Positions 40,296 through 50,697 of a DNA stretch of 64,000 bases are shown here, one piece after another. The stretch comes from Diploptera punctata (taxonomy: Eukaryota > Arthropoda > Insecta > Blattodea > Blaberidae), in the NCBI GenBank assembly GCA_030220185.1, contig JASPKZ010008351.1, forward strand, positions 248,001 to 312,000, in the 5' to 3' direction. The notes beneath the pieces were generated by a model, which saw only the letters and a list, made by a program, of their open reading frames with translations, searched no databases and was not told where the DNA came from. Position numbers and translations under genes: made by a program. The first letter of the stretch is position 1; each line of letters starts with the position of its first letter.

Positions 40296-40590
40296 GAGAC
40301 TTGAAAGTAGTTTTGAAGTTCCTTAGGACGGGTTACTGGCCCGACGCTAAGTAGTCCAGTGGTAGGGCTGCTATCTTTTAGTCTCTGGACAGACATTAGG
40401 ATACCGCATTTACTCAGTACCCGATGGAACGGTTATACCGCCGTGACTCGGTCCTCAGAGCGTCGTTTGTGAAAACGGGTTGTACCGTCCTCAGAGCGTC
40501 GTTTGTGAAAACGGGTTGTGCCACGAGAAGGTGAGGATGAGAATTGGGTAGGAGAGGTTATACACACGTCACTATCCCTTACAACCGCTT
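40296..40590. other. Unassigned, with a 36-bp tandem duplication
   Basis: GTCCTCAGAGCGTCGTTTGT...GGTTGTACC at 40,451-40,486 is repeated at 40,487-40,522 with one difference. The stretch is GC-richer than its surroundings. Origin unknown. Confidence 0.5.
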
Positions 40591-41120
40591 ATATATTTAA
40601 AACCAAGTTAGCATCGGTACAAAATAATGTGAGGTTATGTTTATTATTTATTGACTATTTTTGAACGTTATATTTAATTACTAATTACAGACATATATTT
40701 TAGAAAGTATTTAGGTTTTATTTGATATTTTAATATTTTGCGTTCTTAAATACAGTAGGCCTATTTTTGTTAAATTTCTTAGCAAGTAATTAAAATTTAG
40801 CATGAATACTGTCCTATTATATAAAACAAGTAAGGCCTATACCAGAACTTTAGACAATTAATTACTAATTTTATTCACTCATGAATACATATTTAAAACC
40901 AATAATGTGAGGTTACGTTTATTATTTATGGACTATTTTTAACGATATATTTAATTACCAATTACAGAAATATATTTTATAAAGTATTTGGTTTTTATTT
41001 GACATTCTTAATATTTTGGGATATTAAATACAGTAGGCCTATTTTTCTTAAAATTGTTAGCAAGTGCCGTAATTAAAATCTAGTATGTATAGCACTATTA
41101 CATAACACAAGTAATGAGAT
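40591..41120 (+). repeat. Tandem duplication of a 296-bp unit
   Basis: Unit 1 starts near ATTTAAAACCAAG (40,595) and unit 2 near ATTTAAAACCAAT (40,891). Shared marks are AATGTGAGGTTAYGTTTATT, TTACAGAMATATATTTTA and AATACAGTAGGCCTATTTTT. About 80% identity, so it is old. A 23-bp piece of the unit end (ATTACTAATTTTATTCACTC) also occurs at 39,871, left of the LINE. Confidence 0.75.
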
Positions 41121-41524
41121 CCTAGGCCTAAATACAAGTGTTTCTAGAGATAATTTCCAAAAAATGTGTTAATCTTAAATGTCATTTAGATAATTAGTAA
41201 TATATCTGACATCCAAGAAAATTTTCCTGTTATTTAACGTTAGAGCAGTGGGGATTATACTAAAATTGTTAGATAATAACAGCCTACCATATATTATCAT
41301 TAATTGCTGAAAACATGTTCTCCAGAACAGAACAGTCATTATATGTAATGCAGCAGTTTCCCTATTATTTGATTTTATTATTCTAATCCTGTAATACTAC
41401 TTTTCGTTAAATAATTATGTTTTGACGAGTCTTAATATTGTAGACTACACATCTGTAGCACTGCAAATAATTCATGAAGTAATTGCAGATCAATGTTAAC
41501 ATTTGATATAATATCAGCACATGC
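41121..41524. other. No feature recognised
   Basis: AT-rich unassigned DNA. Confidence 0.4.
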
Positions 41525-41599
41525 AAATCTATGACTCCCCACTTCGTGAGTCGTGAATTTATCGATAATTTGGAAATCACTCATGTCATTACTTATGAT
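41525..41599 (-). repeat. Family G terminal hairpin fragment
   Basis: CCCCACTTCGTGAGTCGTGA, ATTTATCGATAATTTGGAAA, TCACTCATGTCATTACTTAT corresponds to one arm and loop of the family G left-end palindrome. The body is absent. Confidence 0.7.
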
Positions 41600-42060
41600 A
41601 ATTTCTAATTTTTCGAGAACGTTGATTTTCGATGTATCGTTTTCTCTACGCAGGATCGGTAATACATTGTCTATTGTATTAAATTGATGTCCTGCTTCTA
41701 CTATGTATTTTGAAAAACTTTATTTGCCCTCATTCTTCAAGAAATCTTTAAAATGTTCATTAAATCTTGTCGTGAAGTTTCTAGTAGTTCTTCCAATATA
41801 AAATTTGCCACAGCTATTGCATTTCAATTTATAAACTCCTTTATTTTCATATGTGTTTTGAAAAACTTGATTCACACTCTTCCTTCAAGAAATCTCTAAA
41901 ATGTTCATTAAATCTTGTCGTGAAGTTTCTAGTAGTTCTTCCCAATATAAAATTTGTCACAGCTATTGCATTTCAATTTATAAACTCCTTTATTTTTGTA
42001 CATGTTCGTTTCCTCTATTTTATTTGAAATCATATTGTTTAGTTTGTTATTTGAAAATCA
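41600..42060 (-). pseudogene. Penelope-like GIY-YIG nuclease, domain duplicated in tandem
   Basis: The minus strand at about 41,832-41,735 reads NKGVYKLKCNSCGKFYIG, RTTRNFTTRFNEHFKDFLKN, a normal GIY-YIG start (GVY, then FYIG, the Arg-rich helix and NEHF). A second copy about 148 bp upstream in the element (41,975-41,880) reads GVYKLKCNSCDKFYIG and is frameshifted right after YIG. Unit boundaries are about 41,706-41,853 and 41,854-42,001. Downstream, KYIVEAGHQFNTIDNVLPIL and INVLEKLEI give the C-terminal extension also seen at 36.7 kb. RT is absent. Confidence 0.8.
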
Positions 42061-42064
42061 GAAA

Positions 42065-42170
42065 CTGAAAGCAGAAGATGATACTTAAATTATCGAAAGG
42101 CGTCCTACAAAACAACATTGCTGATTATTGAGGACGACTGGGATCACAGGTACAGTTTTACACTTCTTAA
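42065..42170 (+). pseudogene. Penelope-like 3' tail facing the nuclease fragment
   Basis: GCAGAAGATGATACTTAAAT, TATCGAAAGGCGTCCTACAA, TTATTGAGGACGACTGG, AGGTACAGTTTTA follows the order of other PLE tails (GAAGATG - hairpin - GAAAGG..CCTACA - TTGAGGACGACTG). It is on the plus strand, opposite to the adjoining coding fragment. Confidence 0.6.
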
Positions 42171-43049
42171 AATTTTTAACATAGTGACATCAACGGAGTT
42201 TCGTAATGTATTTTAAAAATCTTGAATGAAAGTAGTGTAGCACATTTCTCGCGTCAAGTAAATAATCGTTCATTAAACCAGGGCAGAACGCCAGGCTACG
42301 CTGGAATGCTTTTAATCCACTCAATTTCATTTCAATCCAGACCGTCTTTGTGGCTGGAAATGTACACTACGACAGGAATCTGTCTCCTAGAATCCAATAA
42401 AATTACGCTGTGAACAATTAGGTTTGTTCTCTTGTGGACAGACCAGCACCGTAATAAAAACCGAATAAAGATTTAAACGTGTTTATCCACCAATGTTGCT
42501 AAAACAGGTTATTGTTTCAAAGTTTTCAATTACAACAAGAACATTTATTTAAAAAAATCACTGTAGAAGCCATGTAGTACTATTACATATTAAATTATTA
42601 TATCGTAAGAGTGCTAATTTTAAGTACGATTTCCTGGCTAAAAACGCTATAATCAAAATGTCATATATATGGTGTAAATGAATTATACCGCACAAATTTA
42701 ACTATTACAAAGGGGTAATATACAAGTAATTTGAAACAGGGAACCAATGATCTACGAGGGAAAACGGGCTACTTATAGGGAATCAAAGTAATGGACAATT
42801 AATACAGATAAATCAATAGGAGAGCCAAGTAGGGGAGAAAATTATACTAGAATAACTTCAGATCTTGGTAATAATTCGAGATCCTGATTGCTAATAATAA
42901 TTCATGAACAACGTTTATGAAACAATGGATTACCAAATTCCTTAAAATTTCGAACTTAGCAGACCATTGCACGCCACTGTACTGGTTAAAGTAGCATCGG
43001 TACAATGTGAGCCTTGGCTCAGAGTGAAGCACACAGAAACTGTGTAGTT
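42171..43049. other. No gene recognised
   Basis: Unassigned. The 63-codon plus frame at 42,222-42,413 and the 61-codon minus frame at 42,847-43,032 lack motifs. Confidence 0.35.
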
Positions 43050-43140
43050 AACATGTGGCTTAATGGTCAAAGCGATGGGTTTGAGTTCGAACGCTGATGG
43101 TTCAAATCACGGCAGGCCACTCCCCCCCCTTTTTCCCCTT
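43050..43140 (+). other. tRNA-like head, possible SINE of another family
   Basis: GTGGCTTAATGGTCAAAGCG (box A), ATGGTTCAAATCACGG (box B) and GGCAGGCCAC closing the stem resemble a tRNA with a mutated T-arm. A C-run and CCCTTTCCCTGAGTGCG follow, which may be the start of a SINE body. Single copy. Confidence 0.4.
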
Positions 43141-43375
43141 TCCCTGAGTGCGTACTGTGATATATTGACACTGGAACTTGTTCAGTATAGGCATGCGAAA
43201 AATACCTATTCCCATAATGGTTATTATATGAACATCTGATTAGAAATTACTTCAGTATCAGTCGCATTTCATGAAAGCATCATGGAACACCTTCACAGTT
43301 ATGCTCAACTTTCAACACTTTTAAAATGCATCGTTGAGGTTATGTAATAAGATAATAAATATAAAATTGGTACCT

Positions 43376-43590
43376 GGTAGGTCAGTAGTACTCAACTAAA
43401 TTATTAATTTTCATTAAGGAGTTCCAATATGTAGGCCTTTCAAAAACAATTGCTTCATCTTCTGCAACCAGTTAAATTGCAGAAGATGAAGCATTATTTT
43501 TTAAAGGCCTCCATATTCGAACTACTTAATGAAGTTCGATTATTTAGTTGAGGACGACTGACCTACAAGGTACCAATTTTATATTTAATA
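43376..43590. repeat. Head-to-head Penelope-like tails (palindrome)
   Basis: The left arm (43,376-43,480, read on the minus strand) and right arm (43,475-43,590, plus) both read TTGCAGAAGATGAAGC, hairpin, TGAAAGGCCT or TAAAGGCCT, TTTAGTTGAG, CTGACCTAC, GGTACCAATTTTA. About 85% identity, no coding part left. Confidence 0.65.
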
Positions 43591-43608
43591 TCTTATGCTG
43601 AACTTGTC

Positions 43609-43933
43609 CATCGCTGTGGTCTCGAGGTAGCATGCTGCCTAGTCACACAGCGGCCCGGGTTCGATTCCCGGTCGGGATACGCTGCTGGGTGAGGTTTTTT
43701 CGGGGTTTTCCTCACCTGTAAGACAAATGTCAGGAATCTTTGGGCTCAGTGGTCTCCAAAAATCATCCGGCCATCATCTTCACCCATATCATTTCCATTA
43801 TCATCCTTCACCGGTGTGGAAAGCAACGGGAAGCTACCACACCTATAATTTCCTAATAAAGCTGCAAAGCATAGCATCAAAATGCTATGATTGCAGTGAA
43901 AGACATGCCCTCGGGCAGGATTACTATGGATGG
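43609..43933 (+). mobile_element. SINE-A2, full length, 14-bp TSD
   Basis: ATGCTGAACTTGTC at 43,595-43,608 and 43,934-43,947 is a perfect target duplication. Box B is GGTTCGATTCCC. The A2 end is ATTACTATGGATGG. Best reference copy of A2. Confidence 0.94.
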
Positions 43934-43949
43934 ATGCTGAACTTGTCGA

Positions 43950-44925
43950 AATGCATCTGATTTATGGTGCAGCATAAGGTAATGATACAAGAGCTACTGC
44001 CATGTATGCGGAGCGGTATCCGAATAGACGGCACCGAACAACCTGAGTCTGTTGTTAGGCGTTTGCGGGAGCATATGACATTGAAGGTAAATAGAGTAGC
44101 CGGTGAAAGAATTACGCGCCGCACTGCAGACTTCGAAGAAAATGTTCTTCATAGGGTGGAAAACGATCCTTCTATTAGTACTCGTGCTGTACCATGTATA
44201 ATGGGCACGAAACATCAAAGTGTATGGGAAGCCCTGCACGAAGACCAGCTCTATCCCTTTTAATATGCAAAAAGTACAAGCTTTACAGCCAGTGGACTTC
44301 GCTCAACGGGTACAATTTTGTAGTTGGGGTTTGTTACAGCCACCGCACTTCTTTTTCTCGATGTTATTCATTGATGCGGCAATATTTAATATGGATCGGA
44401 TGGTTCTGAACCGAAAGAACAGTAATGTGTGGGATTATGAAAATTCTCACGCCATCTTCGAGAGGGGTCACCAGCAGAGATTTTCGGTGAACGTACCGGT
44501 AGGCGTAATTTCTGACCACATCATTGGCACCTACCTTCTTCTCCAGATATTAAATTGTGTAACTTATAAGACATTTTTAGAGCACGTCCTACCTAGAATG
44601 GTAGAAGTTCCTCTTCACATCAGGCTGCTCCCCATTTCTGCCGGAATATGCGAAATGATTTGGATGAAGTGTATCCTGGTCGTTGGATATAGGAAAAAGT
44701 AGTTCATCTGTAGTGTGGCCACCTCACTCTCCAGATCTCTGTCCACTTGATAATTTTTGTGGGGACATCTGAAAACATTACTGTAATCGACCCTTGTTGA
44801 TACAGATGAACTGTTAGTTGCATGCATAATCGCAGCATGCGATGTAATCCGCGAGACAACTGGTATCTTGAACGGAATACGAGAATCCTTTAGTCTGTGT
44901 TGTGAGAATGGAAGTGGCTAATTTG
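43950..44925 (+). pseudogene. IS630-Tc1-mariner type transposase, broken
   Basis: Pieces in three frames follow one another: MYAERYPNRRHRTT (44,002), RRTADFEENVLHRVENDPSI, STRAVPCIMGTKHQSVWEAL, HEDQLYPF (to 44,262), then MQKVQALQPVDFAQRVQF, SMLFIDAAIFNMDRMVLNR (first catalytic Asp kept, neighbouring Glu of the usual DEA changed), NVWDYENSHAIFERGHQQRF, SVNVPVGVISDHIIGTYLL, TFLEHVLPRM, and finally VWPPHSPDLCPLDNF around 44,717-44,760 (SPD...LD catalytic region). At least three frameshifts and several stops are present. Terminal inverted repeats were not found. The helix-turn-helix part (RAVPCIMGTKHQSVWEAL) is recognisable. Confidence 0.8.
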
Positions 44926-45694
44926 AACAATTTCTTCTAATGAGTCTGCACGTGCTTTATTATTTTCTGGTTTACTCAAATATATTACTTTTTTATTTCC
45001 CAATAATATTATGTACGTCATGTGTACATACACTGTACCTCTTCATGCTGTTACTCTTGTGATCACTGCACTACCATTATCTAAGTACATTAGTATTGTA
45101 CAGTACAATTACAAATTTTATTTGCAAAAATTGTACTCTACAGTATGTGTATTATTATTACAACCTTTCAAACAATTGTCTGTACAATACGTACGTAGAT
45201 AGTTTTGTATCTCTGTACATTACAATACCGTATTCTGTAAAATAATGAATAAATAATTGAACCAGAAGTAAATCTACGTATGTAACTGATTTACAACATA
45301 CATAATAAGGAAAAAACGAAAAAAAAAAGTTTAAACATACTGTACGGACTTTCGAAAGCGATACATCAATGTTACATTTGCATTGATAGTAAGAAGTTAT
45401 AACGACTAAGCTAAAGGCGCATACACGCTGAAATATACGGTTTCTGTATCATATTATTTCAATTTTAATTCTAAATAATCAGTGGCGTGCCAACCATTTT
45501 ACAACCAAATTAAATCATAACATGGAATTTTGATTCCTAGACAATTAGTCCATTATCTCAAAATGCTTATATAATACCCCTCTATACGTAGATACATTTG
45601 TGCGGTATAATTCATTTACACATTGTATATATTACTGTAATATAAAGCCGAAAAAAATGTTAAGAAGGAATAAGAATAAATAATATAACAAATT
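44926..45694. other. No gene recognised
   Basis: AT-rich unassigned DNA. Confidence 0.4.
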
Positions 45695-46440
45695 TTAATA
45701 TTTTAGTATGTGCTGACGATGTTAATAGCCTATAATACAAAATACAGAAAACGATTTACAATTCTCTCTACACTGTTTAAAATTTAAATGAAATAAGTAA
45801 AGAGTACGATTTTAAAATATCTATAGAGAAGACAAAAATAATGGTCTTTTTAAGAAAGTCGTCAATAAGATCGAAAATAATAATAGAAAATAAACCTCTA
45901 TTACAAGTGTTAAATTTTAATTATCTAGGTTGTGAATTGTTTTCTGGATATGGAACAAGAAATCATATAGACAATAAATTATCAAAATTTCAAATGTTAT
46001 GTGGCACCATTCATGGAACACTAAAACATAAAACAAGGAAGGATACAAGATTGAAGTTCTACAAAACAATGGCGGTACCGGTACTTTTATACGGTAGTGA
46101 ATCCTAGATAACAAATAAGAGGAGTTTGAGTAGAATACAAAATGCAGAAATGACTTTCCTAAAAAGGACCAAAGGATGCACAAAATTGGACCACATAAGA
46201 AATAAAGAAGTAAGAAGTGAATTAGAAATATATTCAATAAATAATAGAATTCAACAACACCGCGTCGGCTGGGAACAGCATGTTCAGAGAATGAAAGAAA
46301 CAAGATTGCCCAAGATAGCATATCATTATAAACCAAAGGGATTAAGGGATGTAGGAAGACCTAGGAAGAGATGGAAGGAGTCATTGTGAATTTGGAACAG
46401 GCGAATTGCCTAAACCTTGAAGTGAAGGTGAGTATTATTA
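45695..46440 (+). pseudogene. LINE group 1 copy from the RT catalytic box to the end, one nonsense codon
   Basis: It starts with ILVCADDVNSL (catalytic box, Tyr to Cys), then broken sequence, then EYDFKISIEKTKIMVFLRKS (45,808 on), NYLGCELFSGY, MLCGTIHGTLKHKTRKDTRL, VPVLLYGSES-stop (TAG at 46,105-46,107 in place of Trp), SRIQNAEMTFLKRTKGCTK, IRNKEVRSELEIYSINNRI, WEQHVQRMKETRLPK, YKPKGLRDVGRPRKRWKESL-stop. It keeps the most RT sequence of the group 1 copies. Confidence 0.88.
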
Positions 46441-47569
46441 TGATAAAATAAGAATATAACACGAAATTTCAATAACAACTAATATCCGAGCGAATGAAAA
46501 TAAGTGGAACATTTATATATAACTATTTGTTTCTCGGTAACTGAATTGCAAATAAAAATGTAAAAAAATCAATTATAAAATTACGTAACAAAGAACACAT
46601 TTCCTAGCAACTGTTATTTAAGATTGTATTTTATGGAGGAAATCACGAAATGGAGCATGTTAACGAGGAAGATATTAAGAGAAGAATGACTTACATTAGA
46701 ATAATTTAGTTTTAAGAAACTGTGAGATAACATCTAGTTCCGGTAAAGGCTCTGACCGCAGGGCGGGACCAGTAAATTGTCTGTGGTGATCTCGGTTTAT
46801 GAAGTGGAGCCATCTTCTTCCACAGAGGGGAGTTAAACGCACCACTGCTGTTAATTTACATGCGTGGTGTGGGGATTAGATGCTTAGCATGAGATAGTGT
46901 TAGTTCCGAGTATCTGGCAGCTGTCATTTGCTCAGTGAGTCCCCAGGATACAGTCAGTGAGCTTGTGGTTATCTCAGCGCGCTAGCGCAGCCCACTTATT
47001 GAGAGGCTCATGTAAAACAGTGACAGACGGGCACTGCTGGGCCACAGATTGCGAAATTTCCCGGGTCTTGCCACAACAGGTCGCCAGGAGTTTATATGTT
47101 CGCGAGTGTGACACAGTGCGTAAGTTAGGTTTACTGCAGAATTGAGATAGGGGTTCAGGTTGTTATCTTAACAGTTTAAAACGAACGATTTTGGCTTAAT
47201 TGATTGTGGTATTTGTTAATACACAAATTTTCCAAATTTGACGCTGATGTCGCTGAAGATTGTAGAATCCAGCGATAATGACCAATTGGCGGATTGGGAT
47301 ACCCTTCCAATGTTAAAAGCAACGGAGTAATACGGTTTATTTCTTGATACTTGGTAAATATCCAGAAATAAACCGGGGGACTGGGCGCACTACTATCTTC
47401 ATGCGACTTTGAGAGAAATGTAGTACACACCAAATTATATTACATAAAAATTATATTTATTACGGAATACTAATTACATTTAAATTTATTCTCTCTCCCT
47501 TTCTTTACCTTAATTTAGTTTCTCCATTTATATGCACTTTTACACTATTTTTAATTATTTTTCCTAGAT
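46441..47569. other. Unassigned; GC-richer block at 46,735-47,160
   Basis: The block at 46,735-47,160 stands out from AT-rich surroundings and matches no repeat here. It contains GCGTAAGTTAGG at about 47,117, a fair splice-donor match, and a CTCAGTGAGTCC / CAGTCAGTGAGC stretch. It could be a promoter or untranslated first exon. No coding frame supports this. Confidence 0.3.
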
Positions 47570-47765
47570 AGTTGAAATCAGCCGATTCTTCAAAATTTCC
47601 CTTACTAATGACAAATGAGGGAAATTTTGTACAAGTGGCTGATTTCAAATATCTAGGAATGAGATGCAAAAAGAAATTGAACATAGGCTCAATTCTCGAA
47701 ATGAATGCTATTATGCATTACAGGGACTCTTGTCATCCTAACTCCTTTCAAAAACGTTAAACTGA
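47570..47765 (+). pseudogene. LINE group 2 internal fragment
   Basis: LLMTNEGNFVQVADFKYLGM and (with indels) KKLNIGSILEMNAIMHYRDS correspond to VTNEGNIEEVTEFKYLG and IKHRLNSGNA..YALQ of the copy at 2.1 kb. It ends at a poly-A-like AAAACGTTAAACTGAATAGG. Confidence 0.7.
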
Positions 47766-47779
47766 ATAGGCCTATATAT

Positions 47780-48089
47780 ATTCATCCATCCATAGTAATT
47801 CTGTCCGAGGGCAGGTCTTTCACTGCAATCACAGCATTTTCATGCTGTGCTTTGCAGCTTTACTAGGGAAGTTACAGCTTCCCGTTGCTTTGCACACTGG
47901 TGAAAAATGATGATGATAATGATGGCCGGATGATTTTCGGGGACCGTAGGGCCCTAAGCTTCCTGACATTTGTCTCACAGGTGAGTAAATCACCCTAAAA
48001 AACCTCACCTAGGAACCTGTTCGACCGAGAATCGAACCCGGGCCCGCTGCGTGACAAGGCAGCACGCTACCTCGAGACCACAGCGGTGG

Positions 48090-48091
<2 letters not shown>
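47780..48091 (-). mobile_element. SINE-A2
   Basis: All A2 modules in inverse orientation with more divergence (box B GGGTTCGATTCTC). An (AT)n tract of about 35 bp, 48,093-48,127, follows its 5' side. CATATAT-like flanks are too simple to use as a target duplication. Confidence 0.85.
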
Positions 48092-48127
<36 letters not shown>

Positions 48128-48129
<2 letters not shown>

Positions 48130-48334
48130 GGTTATAACTTTTTGGACTTTTGTGAAATAAAATATTTCCTGTGCAATGGATGGATGAACATTTACTTAAG
48201 ACCATTGAAAAAGGCCTTCATTTCACCGATATAATATTTTAATTCAGAAGAAAAAATACTATCAAAATCACATATTTTTCTTTCTGAGACAAAAAAAAAG
48301 TTTCTTTTTTTTGTTGCTCAATGTTATAGATATA
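48128..48334. other. No feature recognised
   Basis: AT-rich link. Confidence 0.4.
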
Positions 48335-48790
48335 CGAAAATATTGGAAAGGTCTAATAGAAAGAATGGAAGACAACTGACTTGCAAAAAGAGCTAAAAAA
48401 GATAGACCAATGGACGGGAGAAGAACAAGAGGAAGACCAGCCAAGAGATGGAAAGACAATGGATGCACATCCAATACGCCTTCCTCCGAGGAGTGATTTG
48501 GGAAATAAACAGGATAAAAATCCTACAAATTATGAATAATAATAAGAAGCAACATTTACATTCTTCAGAAAGTCTGGAGGAAGATCGATGGCCAAGAAAG
48601 ATATGGAATTTGACTCCCCCAAGCAGATGGAAAGAAGGAAGGCTGAAAAAAAAAACGTTGGAGTGATGATGATTATTCAGTCATGTAGAACAGAAACCGA
48701 CAAGTTAATAATTGGCAGGGCCGTGAAGTATGGAAAAAAAGGAATCAGGAAACGGCGCGGCGTCAGCTGAAATAAACCTGAATGATGACG
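48335..48790 (+). pseudogene. LINE group 3-like C-terminal remnants, two pieces
   Basis: First piece (48,335-48,465): YWKGLIERMEDN-stop, then RPMDGRRTRGRPAKRWKDN. Second piece (48,560-48,790): SLEEDRWPRKIWNLTPPSRW, KEGRLKKK, and in another frame RTETDKLIIGRAVKYGKKG. Both have the layout of LINE C-terminal GRR-GRP-W boxes followed by a DR..W segment. All frames are broken. Confidence 0.65.
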
Positions 48791-49214
48791 ATTAAGTAAC
48801 GTTTAAAGCGATTACAAGTAAAACAGGCTACTTTACTGTCACGGTTACAATGTTCATAGTTGCAAAAACCTAATTGATACGTGACTGATACATATAGATC
48901 TTAAACGTTACTTGTAACGTTTAAGACAACTGTGTTATGAGTATTGAGCCCGGATTTGTATGCGAAATGCATGGTCTTGTTACGCATTAAAAAGTAGGCG
49001 GAAATGATTTACATGTTAAGTAGCCCCTTCACTGACAATTTGAGCGGTATTTGATAATGCATAGAAATGCATATTCCGGGGGAAAATGCTTATTTTAGAT
49101 TTTTAATGCATAAATGCATATTTTACTCCTAAATGTGATATTAAATTATAAATTTCCCATCAGCTAATTATTAGTAATTAATTAAATAATTATTTTTAAT
49201 TATTATTAAACCCA
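48791..49214. other. Unassigned; TGCATAT-rich segment at 49,055-49,140
   Basis: The segment ATGCATAGAAATGCATATTC ... AATGCATAAATGCATATTTT resembles the DNA beside both hAT C-termini (10.1 and 49.9 kb) and may be one end of the hAT remnant interrupted by the SINE-B at 49.2 kb. Confidence 0.35.
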
Positions 49215-49599
49215 TGTTCTCCCTTTACAGAGATTTAGGCGCTTTCCCTCTACAGGGAAGAATTTGAACCATACTAATTTAGTTACACTTGTTTTCGTAT
49301 AGATGTAATGTTGAGTGGTCCGTGGTTTACGTTCCGCCTCATACTGACATCTAGGAAACCAAGGTAGTACTAGGACGGGAAAATTCAATAAATTTTGCTT
49401 AGAGGCCTTTTCCTTCAGGCTTAGGGGTCTTTCATGAACCTGAAAATCTTCAGACTCGGGAACCACGGCTTAAAGTCCCTCCCGGAGGACTTGCTCCTTG
49501 GATTTTTCCATCCTAAGAAATCCATTGACGCCGGCCGGGTTTGAACCCGCGACCCTCGGGACTAGAGGCAAGGAGCATAACCACTAGTCCACCGCGGCA
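49215..49599 (-). mobile_element. SINE-B, full head
   Basis: Complete in inverse orientation, from TCTCCCTTTACAGAGATTTA (3' end) to CCACTAGTCCACCGCGG (head). Box B on its own strand is GGGTTCAAACCC. It lies between TGCATAT-rich DNA and the hAT C-terminus. Confidence 0.9.
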
Positions 49600-49604
49600 T
49601 AATA

Positions 49605-49985
49605 CTTTTTTAATTGAGTATCTGCAATCAATTGGATATAAGCGTAATTCAGAGAAGAAGAACTCTATTTTTTTCACATGCACCAGTGACATCATGTGAT
49701 GTAGAAAAGACGTTTTCACATGCACCAGTGACATCATGTGATGTAGAAAAGGCGTTTTCATTGTATAAAACCTTCTTCACTGAGAGACGAAGGAGCTTCA
49801 CACAAGAAAACCTCGTGAAAACCTTCCTTATCTACTGCAACAGCTAGGAATACGTTAAGATTACCACAAAGCAAATAATTTAGTTGATTTTATTACAATG
49901 TTTTTGCATATTTAGTGTGCATATGTTCTATATTTTTCATGCATATTTGCACGAATACTTAATACTTTATTTTGCATATGTGGCG
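49605..49985 (+). pseudogene. hAT transposase C-terminus with a duplicated motif
   Basis: The frame to 49,847 ends with SHAPVTSCDVEKTF, SHAPVTSCDVEKAFSLYKTF, FTERRRSFTQENLVKTFLIY-C-N-S-stop. APVTSCDVEK.FS..K is the hAT dimerisation signature. It is present twice because a 42-bp unit is duplicated in tandem (about 49,672-49,713 and 49,714-49,755), which keeps the frame. The 3' flank is TGCATATTT-rich to 49,985. The rest of the transposase is missing. Confidence 0.75.
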
Positions 49986-49989
49986 GCGT

Positions 49990-50150
49990 TTAACGCAACC
50001 ACGCAGTCTGCTACCATTTTGTGACGGCAACCACGCTGACTCCTACCATTTTGCACCGGCGTAACCACGCTCAAAGCTACCATTTTGCACCGGCGACTTG
50101 AACCCTTTAACCACGCGATCCACTACCAAAGATTACACCGCGTGTGGATG
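49990..50150 (+). repeat. Short imperfect tandem repeat, about four units of 32-46 bp
   Basis: AACCACGC occurs at 49,997, 50,029, 50,063 and 50,109, each followed after 6-8 nt by CTACCATTTTG (CTACCAAAG in the last). CACCGGCG precedes units three and four. The block is GC-richer than its surroundings. Confidence 0.75.
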
Positions 50151-50697
50151 CTGGATCAAACCATTGTTGTTGATAAATATTTTGAATAGAAAACATAGAC
50201 TGCTCAAATTAAGATATCTTTGCCCGGGCCCATAAAAGGCAAAGATTAATTCAACTTTCCTTAATAAATTAGCAAACATGTAACGTGCAGTAAGCTACAA
50301 GCTATAATCGTGGAAGCTTTAAGGAAAGAGGAAATCACACACGCTTGAGTAAGCTTTGGAATTTTACCTTCATATCTGACATAGGCTAGCTACTAAATAA
50401 ATAGGCAAAATATTTAAAATTAGCTAACTAAAGTTTAATGCGAGTCAAGAAATATGGTCAGATATAACATTGAAAATAAATGAATAAATAATTAGTTTGA
50501 CAAAGAAAATAATGCTATCATTGATCATCTATACAAAAATAATATTAATAAACATACATACATTTACACTCACACTAGTCCAGCCTAGGGTTGGGGTATA
50601 CGGTCCTTGCGGCCTCACCCTGGCCTAAAGGACTAACAAACCAAACTAGCTCTTCTGAGTTATATTGACCAGACTCCGACGATAACTCAACATATGA
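50151..50697. other. No gene recognised
   Basis: Unassigned DNA up to the target duplication of the Jockey-type element. Confidence 0.4.

Noticed and set aside
40451..40522. CRISPR-like short direct repeats
   Set aside because: Only two adjoining units without spacers, in a eukaryotic setting.
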